In this document: in pieces, positions 1 through 7,550 of the stretch
How the letters are laid out: each line of letters opens with the position of its first letter
How positions within the stretch are numbered: position 1 is the first letter of the stretch
NCBI GenBank assembly: GCA_029856445.1
Contig: JAHQWY010000034.1
Location: 1 to 18,075, forward strand
Length of the DNA stretch: 18,075 nt
DNA from: Promethearchaeia archaeon
GTDB taxonomy: Archaea > Asgardarchaeota > Lokiarchaeia > Sigyniarchaeales > SOKP01
Reading direction: 5' to 3'
Program-made: the position numbers and the translations under genes
Notes under the pieces: model-generated
Told to the model about the DNA's origin: nothing
Databases searched by the model: none
The model's input: the letters and a program-made list of their open reading frames with translations, nothing else

Positions 1-187
1 GAATTATAAATACTCTAACAGATGTGTCTATTTCCAAAACCAAAATATCTCCTAGTTTTAATTCTGGTTGAGCTTTATAAAATTTTGCGAATTCCTAATA
101 ATATTTACAATAGTGTAATCTTTCTATTGATATTTATGCAATAAAGTTAAATTGCTCCGAAAACTCGCTTTTATTATTAATATCTGA
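1..187. other. 5' edge intergenic region with possible truncated minus-strand coding end
   Basis: No complete gene is seen. On the minus strand an open frame runs from a TAG stop near base 97 to the left edge. It contains a TTG at 43-41 preceded by AGGAG (53-49) at 5-base spacing. The stretch reads plausibly as protein (acidic and aliphatic, ending in VRVFII at the edge), so a gene starting at 43 and leaving the window is possible, but only about 14 codons are visible. It could equally be chance. The remainder is A+T-rich leader DNA before the Fe-S gene at 188. Confidence 0.2.
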
Positions 188-1390
188 ATGAGATTTCAAA
201 ATTTTTGGTTAAAAAAGATGTTTAATGAAAAAACGTGCTTACGGTGTGGAACCTGCCTTAGTCAGTGTCCATTTATGCATTTACCAATAGAAAGTGCTAA
301 GGAAGAAATTTCTAAAATGATTGAGACAAGAAGTTCACGAAAAATATTGGAAAGTTGTGCTGGGTGTTCTTACTGTGATATAATCTGTCCAACAGGGTCA
401 AATCCAAGCGCGCTTAGAAGAGAAATACGTCTAAGAAGATCTCGTGAGAAAGGAGTGAGTAGTATAACGCTCATAACTGAGGAAGTTCCTTATAATTTGA
501 TGTCCATAGGTTTAGCATTTGATACTGAGGAAAAAAAAATAGGATTAGATAAATACGAAAAACCTCCAAAAAGTAATGAAATGTTTTATTTCGGCTGTGG
601 TATTCCCTATTATTTTCCAGATCTGACCAAAACCAAATTATTTGATGATTTACCATCGATAGGAGGGATGAAGTATTGTTGTGGAGGGTATGTGAGTTCA
701 AGTTTTGGTGAGGATGAAGCAAAGATAAAGGGATTAGAATTATATGAAAAATTTAAAGAAGTTGGGGTAGAAAAACTCATCACCTTCTGTCCAGGATGTG
801 ATCACATGATTAAAAACGTTTATCCTTCAATTATCGAAGGATTTGATATAGAGGGTCAAACCATCATTGATTATTTTGTTGAAAAGTATCATAAAGGTGT
901 GTTAGAAATCAAAAATAAGATCAACCAAAGAATTACATTTCAAGATCCTTGTCCTTGGAGAAAATTAGACAAGAAAATCTATGATGGTCCTAGAGAATTT
1001 CTTGAAATTATTGGTGCAGAAGTAGTAGAAATGAAACACAATAAGGAAAAATCTCTATGTTGCGGGGCTCCTGTTTCAATGCGAAATAGGCCATTAGCTA
1101 AGAAAATTGCGGAAGAGAAAATGTCTGAAGCAGAAGAAATAAATGCGGATGCAATGGCTTTTATCTGCACAGGATGTCTTGCAACTTTATCAAGATATAA
1201 CGCTGAAAGGAACATTAAATCGTATTATATTACTGAATTAGCCCAAATGGTAATAGGGGAAACACCCTCACTTACAATCCCTGAAAATACAAGAAAGGTT
1301 CAACGCCATGTTGCCAAAACAATTAGCGAAAATCCGAATTTATTAGTGGACAGATATATCATAAAAAATGGAAAGATAATTCATCTATGA
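188..1390 (+). CDS. HdrD/GlpC-like iron-sulfur protein with two CCG domains
   Basis: 400 aa, the usual length for an HdrD-type subunit. Two N-terminal [4Fe-4S] ferredoxin motifs are visible: C17-x2-C20-x2-C23-x3-C27P and C57-x2-C60-x2-C63-x3-C67P. Two cysteine-rich CCG domains follow. The first has C137, C164-C165 and C201-x2-C204; the second has C255, C291-C292 and C327-x2-C330. All five cysteines are present in each, so both could bind a noncubane cluster; the first gap (26 residues) is shorter than the canonical 31-39. Proteins of this family pass electrons in heterodisulfide reductase, glycolate or glycerol-3-phosphate oxidase and lactate-utilisation complexes. No HdrA, HdrC, flavoprotein or cytochrome partner is next to it, so the electron donor and acceptor cannot be named. 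An ATG at codon 11 (218) is a possible alternative start. It lies 45 bases upstream of the PhlG-like gene on the same strand and may share its transcript. Confidence 0.9.
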   Translation: MRFQNFWLKKMFNEKTCLRCGTCLSQCPFMHLPIESAKEEISKMIETRSSRKILESCAGCSYCDIICPTGSNPSALRREIRLRRSREKGVSSITLITEEVPYNLMSIGLAFDTEEKKIGLDKYEKPPKSNEMFYFGCGIPYYFPDLTKTKLFDDLPSIGGMKYCCGGYVSSSFGEDEAKIKGLELYEKFKEVGVEKLITFCPGCDHMIKNVYPSIIEGFDIEGQTIIDYFVEKYHKGVLEIKNKINQRITFQDPCPWRKLDKKIYDGPREFLEIIGAEVVEMKHNKEKSLCCGAPVSMRNRPLAKKIAEEKMSEAEEINADAMAFICTGCLATLSRYNAERNIKSYYITELAQMVIGETPSLTIPENTRKVQRHVAKTISENPNLLVDRYIIKNGKIIHL

Positions 1391-1435
1391 TGGAAGATGC
1401 GTTCCTAATCAATATTTATAGGGTGTATTAAAAGT

Positions 1436-1951
1436 ATGTCAAAAGAATCTGCGAGTTCCGAAAGTAAAACGATAGATTTGGTTGTCGATCACACATTACA
1501 AGGTGTGACACCAGAAATGATAGATTGGTGGTGGGATCATATAGATACCACAGAACGTTATAAATTGTGGCACCCGAAAGACCATAAATCTTTTGAGTGG
1601 GAAGTTCCTCCTAAAGAGAGTCACATTGGGGCTATTCATAGGGTAGACGAAGATATTGGTGGGATCACCACTACATTAAGAATCAGATGGGAAGATCCAA
1701 GTACTTCACCAATACCTGTTGAGTTTGATCACACATTAGTGGCGAGTGTACTTGATGATAATGACAATCCAACCAGTTGGTTATTACATGAATATGAATC
1801 AATTGAAAATGGAACAAAATTACGATCAACTTTTCGATTACCTGCCAGAGCTCCAAAACAGTTTATCGAAGCGTTACGTAAGCATAACATAGAAGAGATA
1901 GGAGAATTTGTCAATTTTTTACCAAAATTATTCGAAGAACATAAAAAATAA
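1436..1951 (+). CDS. PhlG/phloretin hydrolase-like small protein
   Basis: 171 aa, soluble, no signal peptide. Residues 23-50 (GVTPEMIDWWWDH, then YKLWHPKDH) match the signature of the DAPG hydrolase (PhlG) family, whose members cleave a C-C bond in acylated phloroglucinols or phloretin using a divalent metal held by two His and two Glu. Counterparts are visible: H46 or H50 in WHPKDH, E72 in the VDEDIGG stretch, and an HxxxE pair, H150 and E154, near the C-terminus. It is shorter than PhlG itself (roughly 290 aa), so it is a minimal catalytic domain. The substrate is unknown, and an aromatic plant polyketide is not implied. It follows the Fe-S protein by 45 bases, probably in one operon, and is followed by a T-rich terminator. 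Family assignment is from motif memory, not from a search. Confidence 0.7.
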   Translation: MSKESASSESKTIDLVVDHTLQGVTPEMIDWWWDHIDTTERYKLWHPKDHKSFEWEVPPKESHIGAIHRVDEDIGGITTTLRIRWEDPSTSPIPVEFDHTLVASVLDDNDNPTSWLLHEYESIENGTKLRSTFRLPARAPKQFIEALRKHNIEEIGEFVNFLPKLFEEHKK

Positions 1952-1960
1952 TTTCAACAT

Positions 1961-1983
1961 TTATTTTTCTTTTTTCTTTATTT
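1961..1983 (+). terminator. Oligo-T terminator after the PhlG-like gene
   Basis: A run made almost wholly of T with a few C and A begins 10 bases after the stop of the gene ending at 1951. Archaeal RNA polymerase terminates on such U-rich stretches without needing a hairpin. This fits separation of the first two genes from the large signalling gene downstream. Confidence 0.4.
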
Positions 1984-2088
1984 CGAAAAATTAATTTGAT
2001 ACATTTTTCTACTCGAATTTTTATTAGTAAAATAAAGTTAATTTTAAAACTAAGAACTAGTGTTAAGGTTAGAGTAGATATTATATTC

Positions 2089-2097
2089 ATATAAATA
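2089..2097 (+). promoter_or_regulatory. Possible TATA box for the GTPase-PAS-GAF gene
   Basis: TCATATAAATA lies about 67 bases before the TTG start at 2160. With archaeal spacing, transcription would begin near 2118, leaving a leader of about 40 bases that carries the GAGAGG ribosome binding site at 2150-2155. A+T-rich surroundings make chance matches common. Confidence 0.3.
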
Positions 2098-2159
2098 CAA
2101 ATAAAATAATTTTAATAGGTAGTAATTGAGCTTAGTTTCATAAAAATGCGAGAGGTTGT

Positions 2160-5100
2160 TTGAATTTGAAAGTATTGATTTTAAGTCATCGGAGCCCATA
2201 TTTTCCTCCATCAGTAATTTTACAAATCCCTGAAGAAATTAAAAGGGATGATCTCAAACAGGTTCCTTTATTGATTGATATCTATGAAAGAGGATTTTTC
2301 ATACATACCTTTGGGACTTTCAAAACAGCAAATTTAATCTTTAATGTCCCGAGTGAATATTCAAAAACCGGAGTCGAGCGTCTTCTCATTTCATTAGTTG
2401 TTGATGACCAGTCGAAAATCAAATCAACGTTGGCTGAAGAATTCTTAGCTGGATTTGTTGAAGAATTTAAAAAGATCGAAGATGTTTTCGAAGCCTTTTA
2501 TTTAGATTCTATGTTTGATAAAGGAGATCCTAATAAACTTGCGGAAATTAGAAGTTTGCTTAGTATTTTTTATAACTCTTTTTCTGAAGAAGAAGTGATA
2601 TTCGAACAAAAAGAGGCAAGAATATTAATTTTTGGGCTTTCTCAGTCGGGAAAAACAACCATCATTAAAACAAGGAGAAAATCAGTATCAAAAACAACCT
2701 TTCCAACTATAAATGTTGATATTTCTAAGATTTTAGTTAATAATGTATCTATGTTAACATATGATATCCCTGGAAAATATAAAGCAAAAGAAATATGGAA
2801 ACCATATCTAAAAAACCAAGATGGATTAATTTTTGTTTTAGATGTAACAGATACAATAAGGTTCTCATATGCTCGTGAACTATTGCATGAAATTGCGAGA
2901 AAACCAGAATTGAGTGAATTACCACTTCTAATCCTCTTTAATAAAACTGACAGAAAACGATCAGACCTAAAAGTTTTAGAAGAAAGTATGGGAGTAAAGG
3001 AACTCGGGAATAGGCCGCTAAAGTCATTCTTAACGAGTGGAATTATGAATATAAATATTGATGAGGCATTTAATTGGCTTTCACTTAAAATTGCCGAGAG
3101 AGCAGAACAATATACTCCAAGAAAAGAGGTTGGTATCCTTTTTTGTCGATGGGATGAAAATCTTGGGATTAAAATAGAAGCAGTGTATCCTAAAGATGCT
3201 TTTGAGAATCCAGAATTGATATCTGTTAAAAGTTTTTCAATATCACAGTTTATTTTCGGAGGTGATCAATTTAGACCAACTTCAGTAATCCTCCCATTCC
3301 CTCACCTAAATTCAAATGCAGCAATTTATTTTGATTCTGTTCCTAATGAGAGTATTAGAGGAGGTGAATTACCTTTATCTTTAATTGTCTATTACAATGA
3401 AAAAATTCCTAAAAACATTATTAACCAATTTAGTAATTTTATTCTCAAAGAATTTGAGGAAATCAAAAAAAATTATTTAGATAAAAATCAGGTAATGGAT
3501 ACTCTTGAAAATATTCATAGTATAATAAACAATCAAATTTCTTTATATCAACCTTCAATCGAAGCACTAAAAATAGCCGAATTACGTTATGAGGCATTAT
3601 TCAAAGCTGCTCGAGATGCTATTTTAATTATCGATAAAAAATCAGGTATAATAATGGATGTGAACCAAGAAGCGGAAGAGTTATTTCAACGACCATTTGA
3701 AGATTTTATCGGTTTGCATTCAAGCCAAATATTAAGTGATATCATTGATATAGATTTTAACGAGGAGGTTTTTAGGGAACTAAATTACCCCTTTCCTTTA
3801 AGATTAGAGGTTATTGATAATTCTGGTAATTTTATTCCCGTTGAAATTAGTGTCAATGACGTTCAAATAGGAGGGCAAATCCTTGTTCAATATATTATTC
3901 GAGATATTCGTAAGAGAATAGAAGCAGAAATTAAATTAAAGCATTCTGAAATAAAATATCGTTATCTTTTCCAAGAATCACCCTTTTCTGTTCTTTTAAT
4001 TGATCCTAAAGGTTTTTTAGTTGATTGTAATCCAGCCTTGGAAGATACATTAGGATATACAAGAGATGAACTTTTGGGTAGGAAATTTGTTGATCTTTCA
4101 ATAATACATCGAGACTATATTGTAGATGTTCTTAAAAGATTGAGAATAGAAGAGAGAGGTAAAATTTTCCCTCCGTTAGAAATTCAACTTTATCATAAAA
4201 ATGACAACCTTATTTGGGTGAATATGCAAACCTCCTGTGTAGATATTGGAGATGACACATTTTATCAAATTATTTGCCAGAATATATCAGAAGAGAAAAA
4301 AATTGAACAGGAATTAATGAAAATTTCAAGATTAAAAGCTATTATTACAGCAATTGCGTCAAGATTTGTAGGGATACAGGATTTTGGTCAAGCGATTGTA
4401 GAATCACTTAGAGATATAGGCGAATTTGTAAACGCAACACGAATTTATCTTTATATTCTTAATGAAAATTTCAGTTTTATAAAAAGAAATTATGAATGGT
4501 ATAGTAAGGTGATGTTTTCTCAAGTAAATTTACCTGAAAATATGGAAATGAACAATTTTCCCTGGTTAACTGAGAAATTACTAGAATCTGATTATCTATA
4601 CGTTAAAAATGTTGATGAACTTCCTACAGAAGCTGTAAATTTAAAATACTTTCTTGACAATCGAGACGTTAAGAATTTTTTAATATTTTCAGTAAAAATA
4701 AGCGGGGTTTTAGAAGCAATAATTTGTCTTGATAATATTAAGGATAACGATCATTGGATAGAAAAAAACTTAGATTTACTAAGCATTATTTCAGACCTTC
4801 TTAAAAATGTTTTACACCGTAAATTAGCTGAAGAGTATTTACGCGTAAGCGAAGAAACTATCCACCAAGAATTCGATAGAGAGTATTTTTACAAAGAACT
4901 TTTTGTAAATGATATAAGTTCTATAATAGAGAACATTCAATTATCACTAATCGAATATGAAAAGGCTGATAATCAAATTATATTAGAATCTAAAAGAGAT
5001 TTATTAGATATTATTAAAGATCAATGTATAAATAGTAAGCTTTTAATAGATATAATACATAAGCTAACGATGCTTGATCAAACAAATATAATAATTGAAC

Positions 5101-5537
5101 CAATAAAATTGAGCAGTACTATTGAGGATGTTAAAGAATTTATTAAAAATAGTTATTCAAATAAAAGAATCAACATAGATGTTGAGCATCCAGCAGGAGA
5201 AATATACGTAAAAGCAGATAAATTTCTAATAGATGTTTTTGTCAATATCCTTATTAGCTCAATTAGATATAATAAAAACCCTATTATTGAGATTAAAATT
5301 ATTATCTTTAGAAGTCAACAGGATAACAAAAATTATATCAAAGTGGAATTTGTAGATTATCAAAAAGAGATTTTAAATATAGAGAAAGAAATGATATTCC
5401 AGAAAGAAAGAGAGAAAGATAGTAAGATTAAAGAAATAATTTTGGGATTTCTTTTAGTAGAACGTATCTTAAATAATTACAATGGAAAAATATGGGTTGA
5501 AGGAGATTCTTTTGTTATTTTATTACCCGAAGCTTGA
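2160..5537 (+). CDS. Longin-GTPase-longin-PAS-PAS-GAF-degenerate kinase signalling protein
   Basis: 1125 aa, no membrane segment. Residues 1-120 form an alpha/beta longin-like domain. Residues 155-310 are an Arf-like GTPase: P-loop G159-LSQS-GKT166, TFPT switch I, D202-IP-G205 with K206 where Gln is usual, N261-KTD264, and a TSG G5 motif. Residues 324-441 are a second longin-like domain. PAS1 is about 476-590, PAS2 about 600-715, and GAF about 722-887. Residues 905-1125 resemble HisKA plus HATPase_c but have lost key residues: N917 replaces the phospho-acceptor His, S1033-S1034 replaces the N-box Asn-Ala, and the G1 and G2 glycines are missing. It probably links nucleotide-switched protein interaction to ligand or redox sensing and is unlikely to phosphorylate. 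The start is TTG; GAGAGG at 2150-2155 fits TTG 2160 (4 bases) or TTG 2166 (10 bases). Domain boundaries are estimates; the longin calls are less certain than the GTPase, PAS and GAF calls. Confidence 0.88.
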   Translation: MNLKVLILSHRSPYFPPSVILQIPEEIKRDDLKQVPLLIDIYERGFFIHTFGTFKTANLIFNVPSEYSKTGVERLLISLVVDDQSKIKSTLAEEFLAGFVEEFKKIEDVFEAFYLDSMFDKGDPNKLAEIRSLLSIFYNSFSEEEVIFEQKEARILIFGLSQSGKTTIIKTRRKSVSKTTFPTINVDISKILVNNVSMLTYDIPGKYKAKEIWKPYLKNQDGLIFVLDVTDTIRFSYARELLHEIARKPELSELPLLILFNKTDRKRSDLKVLEESMGVKELGNRPLKSFLTSGIMNINIDEAFNWLSLKIAERAEQYTPRKEVGILFCRWDENLGIKIEAVYPKDAFENPELISVKSFSISQFIFGGDQFRPTSVILPFPHLNSNAAIYFDSVPNESIRGGELPLSLIVYYNEKIPKNIINQFSNFILKEFEEIKKNYLDKNQVMDTLENIHSIINNQISLYQPSIEALKIAELRYEALFKAARDAILIIDKKSGIIMDVNQEAEELFQRPFEDFIGLHSSQILSDIIDIDFNEEVFRELNYPFPLRLEVIDNSGNFIPVEISVNDVQIGGQILVQYIIRDIRKRIEAEIKLKHSEIKYRYLFQESPFSVLLIDPKGFLVDCNPALEDTLGYTRDELLGRKFVDLSIIHRDYIVDVLKRLRIEERGKIFPPLEIQLYHKNDNLIWVNMQTSCVDIGDDTFYQIICQNISEEKKIEQELMKISRLKAIITAIASRFVGIQDFGQAIVESLRDIGEFVNATRIYLYILNENFSFIKRNYEWYSKVMFSQVNLPENMEMNNFPWLTEKLLESDYLYVKNVDELPTEAVNLKYFLDNRDVKNFLIFSVKISGVLEAIICLDNIKDNDHWIEKNLDLLSIISDLLKNVLHRKLAEEYLRVSEETIHQEFDREYFYKELFVNDISSIIENIQLSLIEYEKADNQIILESKRDLLDIIKDQCINSKLLIDIIHKLTMLDQTNIIIEPIKLSSTIEDVKEFIKNSYSNKRINIDVEHPAGEIYVKADKFLIDVFVNILISSIRYNKNPIIEIKIIIFRSQQDNKNYIKVEFVDYQKEILNIEKEMIFQKEREKDSKIKEIILGFLLVERILNNYNGKIWVEGDSFVILLPEA

Positions 5538-5890
5538 AAACCTTCAAAAAATGTAAATGATAAGAACACAATGAAGGGATGAAGATTTGTCTTAATTGGT
5601 AGTGTAAAAGCTTTAAACTCCTATGTAATCAAAGGCAAAAAATTGTATAAGGTATTCTATAAAATTGTCTATAGAACCCTATTATTAATATCAATTTTTA
5701 CTAATTTAAATGTTATCCTATTATCTATCGATCAAGTTTTTTGCACAAAATTCGATAAATTAAAACATAATTTTATGATTTTGGATGGGATATTTAAGAA
5801 AACAAAAATAATAGTATTCATAAAATTATTTAACATTTAAATCAATTTTATAAAACAACAAGCTATACCTAAAAAGGGGTGAAATGAGAG
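5538..5890. other. Intergenic region between the two PAS-domain genes
   Basis: 353 bases, very A+T-rich. A 65-codon open frame with a TTG start (5643-5840) has a hydrophobic N-terminus but no recognisable domain, no good ribosome binding site, and the Ile/Lys/Asn/Phe composition expected of random A+T-rich DNA, so it is not called. The only feature I can support is a TATA-like promoter at its right end. Confidence 0.4.
5847..5855 (+). promoter_or_regulatory. Probable TATA box for the single-PAS gene
   Basis: TTTATAAAA centred about 40 bases before the ATG at 5891 would place the transcription start near 5877. GGGGTGA at 5876-5882 lies before the ATG and could act as the ribosome binding site. 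An ATG at 5884 opens only a ten-codon frame and is not the start. Confidence 0.35.
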
Positions 5891-6433
5891 ATGTCAAAAG
5901 TAGGAGTAAATGAGGAATTTACAACTAAATTAAAGGATGAACAGTTTCTTTATTTTGCGGAAAACTCGAGTTTGGGCATAACTCTAATACAAAGAGGGTA
6001 TTTAAAATATTTTAATAAAAGGTTCGCTGAAATTTTTCGATATAGCGAAGATGAGATCTCACGGTGGAGGAAGCGAGAATTTTATAAGATTGTCCTTCCA
6101 GAGGATTTACCAAAACTACTGCAAAATATCAAAGTTGATGGTGGAAACACAGTTTCAATTCGGTTTCGAGGAGTTACAAAGGAGAATAAAGTAATTAAGT
6201 TAGAAAACTACGTCTGTGTGATCAAGTTCAACAATAAGAATGCTTATCTCTCAAGTTATGTACCTTTAGAAGAAATTCAAGAAGAATCAGAAGCTTATTA
6301 TCCGAAAACAGTCAGAATACAAATAAATAAGAGAATAGTTATGGATTATAATCTAGATATAGTTAAACTCTTAAGAAATAATAATATAATCTTTGATATT
6401 ATTGAGCATTACTCATATCGAGAAGAAGATTAA
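5891..6433 (+). CDS. Single PAS-domain protein
   Basis: 180 aa, soluble. Residues 18-125 read as one PAS sensor domain: a LYFAENSSLGITLI-type entry strand, the YLKYFNKRFAEIFRYS segment, then EDEISRW, a VLPEDLPKLLQNI helix, and a beta sheet ending near SSYVPLEE. The last 45 residues (about 135-180) carry no known output domain, so this is a receiver or adaptor without its own catalytic part. It lies 353 bases after the large PAS-GAF protein on the same strand; a functional link is suggested by position only. Its TAA stop at 6431-6433 interlocks with the stop of the opposing AbrB-like gene. No haem- or flavin-binding residue can be assigned by eye. Confidence 0.82.
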   Translation: MSKVGVNEEFTTKLKDEQFLYFAENSSLGITLIQRGYLKYFNKRFAEIFRYSEDEISRWRKREFYKIVLPEDLPKLLQNIKVDGGNTVSIRFRGVTKENKVIKLENYVCVIKFNNKNAYLSSYVPLEEIQEESEAYYPKTVRIQINKRIVMDYNLDIVKLLRNNNIIFDIIEHYSYREED

Positions 6434-6618
6434 CCCTTTTCTTCATTTTGTTCTTCTTCTATTTCTTCAAAATGAATGTTATATATTTTTTCAGGATCAA
6501 TTACCTTATATTGAATTAGCTTTCTTGGGATGATAACCACGTAATCTGGTCCCATGGATGCTAGTTTTTTATTTTCTAGAGTAAAAATCTTTTTCTCATT
6601 CTTCATATTTAGAACCAT
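6430..6618 (-). CDS. AbrB/SpoVT-like small DNA-binding protein
   Basis: 62 aa. Residues 23-48 (GPDYVVIIPRKLI, then VIDPEKIYNIHFEE) fit the swapped-hairpin AbrB/MazE fold: a strand ending in IP-[KR]-K, a short helix, and a final strand after a D/P-E-K turn. Such proteins bind DNA as dimers and act as regulators or antitoxins. No toxin-like gene adjoins it, so a stand-alone regulator is more likely. The C-terminal tail is acidic (EEIEEEQNEEKG). The ATG at 6618 is taken as start; ATG 6606 (codon 5) is possible. Its stop codon overlaps that of the PAS gene on the other strand at a shared TTAA. A TATA box at 6655-6647 would give a nearly leaderless transcript. Confidence 0.65.
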   Translation of the reverse strand: MVLNMKNEKKIFTLENKKLASMGPDYVVIIPRKLIQYKVIDPEKIYNIHFEEIEEEQNEEKG

Positions 6619-6944
6619 AAAAAAGCACTTTAAATGTTTTCTTTTATTTTTTATAGAAATTTCACTTTTATGACAGAATAGATGTTTATAGAATCTATCA
6701 TAAAACTCTAAACTGATTACTTACCATAAACCTACTATTAAATACTATAGATATTGAACTTATATTTATATATGTATTCTTAGGTAAGAAAATTATTGAT
6801 AATTAGTAAAAAATTGAAGAGTATCAAACTACTTTCTTAACTACAATTTAAAAAATAAATCAACCATAGATCTTTATCACATAAGTTATTTTTAATTTAC
6901 TATTTATCCCCCACAGTTAAAAAGGATTCTTTTAATAAAAATAC
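6619..6944. other. A+T-rich regulatory interval upstream of the AbrB-like gene
   Basis: 326 bases without a gene. Near the AbrB-like start it carries a minus-strand TATA box. Farther up is an imperfect inverted repeat: ATAGAT at 6678-6683 pairs with ATCTAT at 6693-6698, and outer arms TTATGA (6668-6673) and TCATAA (6698-6703) extend it with a bulge. This could be an operator for the AbrB-like protein itself. The right end holds T-rich sequence (minus strand) suited to termination of the PH-domain gene. No open frame or RNA gene is recognised. Confidence 0.35.
6645..6656 (-). promoter_or_regulatory. TATA box of the AbrB-like gene
   Basis: The minus strand reads CTATAAAAAATA, a good archaeal TATA match, centred about 33 bases before the ATG at 6618. 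Predicted transcription start is near 6625, giving a leader of about 7 bases. Confidence 0.4.
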
Positions 6945-7445
6945 TTAAATTCTAGTGATTTCGTTTATAAGATGGCATATTTTCTGCGGATTTCTGGTAG
7001 AAAAGACGAATGGTCTACCTTTTTGAAAAAATAGTTTAACAGCTTGCCCGAAATTAGTGGTATAAGCCCATGAACCATCTAAACCAAACCTAACTCCTAA
7101 TCCCCCGTACCGTCGAAAATATGCTTTCGTTATTTCACATCCCGTAATTTTTTCTAAGAAAATTTTTTTATGATTAAGAATTCCATAACCTACATCAAGA
7201 TAATGTCTGGTTAAAGCGATCCTAATACCTCGGAAATTCCAGTACAATAGTAATAATAAGAGACTTACAGCACCAAATATCCATCCTATAAAAATTAAAT
7301 TTCTAGGTATAAACGCAACAATGATTATCCCGATTATACTATTCAGAAGAAATACAGAAAGCATAATAATTTTTATAACTTTACCAGCTGGAACCCATTC
7401 CCTATATAATATTTCTTCATTTATTTGGGCATTATTTTCATTCAT
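6945..7445 (-). CDS. Membrane protein with bacterial PH-like domain
   Basis: 166 aa. A short polar N-terminus (1-21, with REWVPAGK) is followed by two close transmembrane helices at about 24-46 and 50-68. A soluble alpha/beta domain (about 70-166) follows, beginning FRGIRIALTRHYLDVGYGILNHKKIFLEKITGC in pieces and ending with a helix NPQKICHLINEI. The pattern of strands after a helical hairpin, the phrase giving a surface-exposed VRFG strand, and the final helix match bacterial/archaeal PH-like (bPH) membrane proteins; function in this group is unknown, possibly membrane-lipid or protein binding. It is divergently transcribed from the M29 peptidase across 105 bases. Start ATG at 7445. Confidence 0.7.
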   Translation of the reverse strand: MNENNAQINEEILYREWVPAGKVIKIIMLSVFLLNSIIGIIIVAFIPRNLIFIGWIFGAVSLLLLLLYWNFRGIRIALTRHYLDVGYGILNHKKIFLEKITGCEITKAYFRRYGGLGVRFGLDGSWAYTTNFGQAVKLFFQKGRPFVFSTRNPQKICHLINEITRI

Positions 7446-7522
7446 TACACTTTTCTCTTATTAAATTTTTGTGTCTTTTACCATGATGATTAATTCTAAA
7501 TCCTTTTTAATTGTAATTACAT

Positions 7523-7530
7523 TATATAAT
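7523..7530 (+). promoter_or_regulatory. TATA box giving a leaderless peptidase transcript
   Basis: TATATAAT is centred about 24 bases before the ATG at 7551. Archaeal transcription starts 24-28 bases downstream of the TATA centre, so the mRNA should begin at or next to the A of the start codon. No ribosome binding site is seen before the ATG, as expected for a leaderless message. Confidence 0.5.
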
Positions 7531-7550
7531 CTAACCAAAAAAATAGAAAA

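Noticed and set aside
5643..5840. 65-codon open frame with TTG start and hydrophobic N-terminus
   Set aside because: No ribosome binding site or known motif, and an Ile/Lys/Asn/Phe composition expected from A+T-rich noncoding DNA.
6430..6618. AbrB-like protein as the antitoxin of a toxin-antitoxin pair
   Set aside because: No toxin-like gene adjoins it; the neighbours are a PAS protein and a membrane PH-like protein on the far side of 326 bases.
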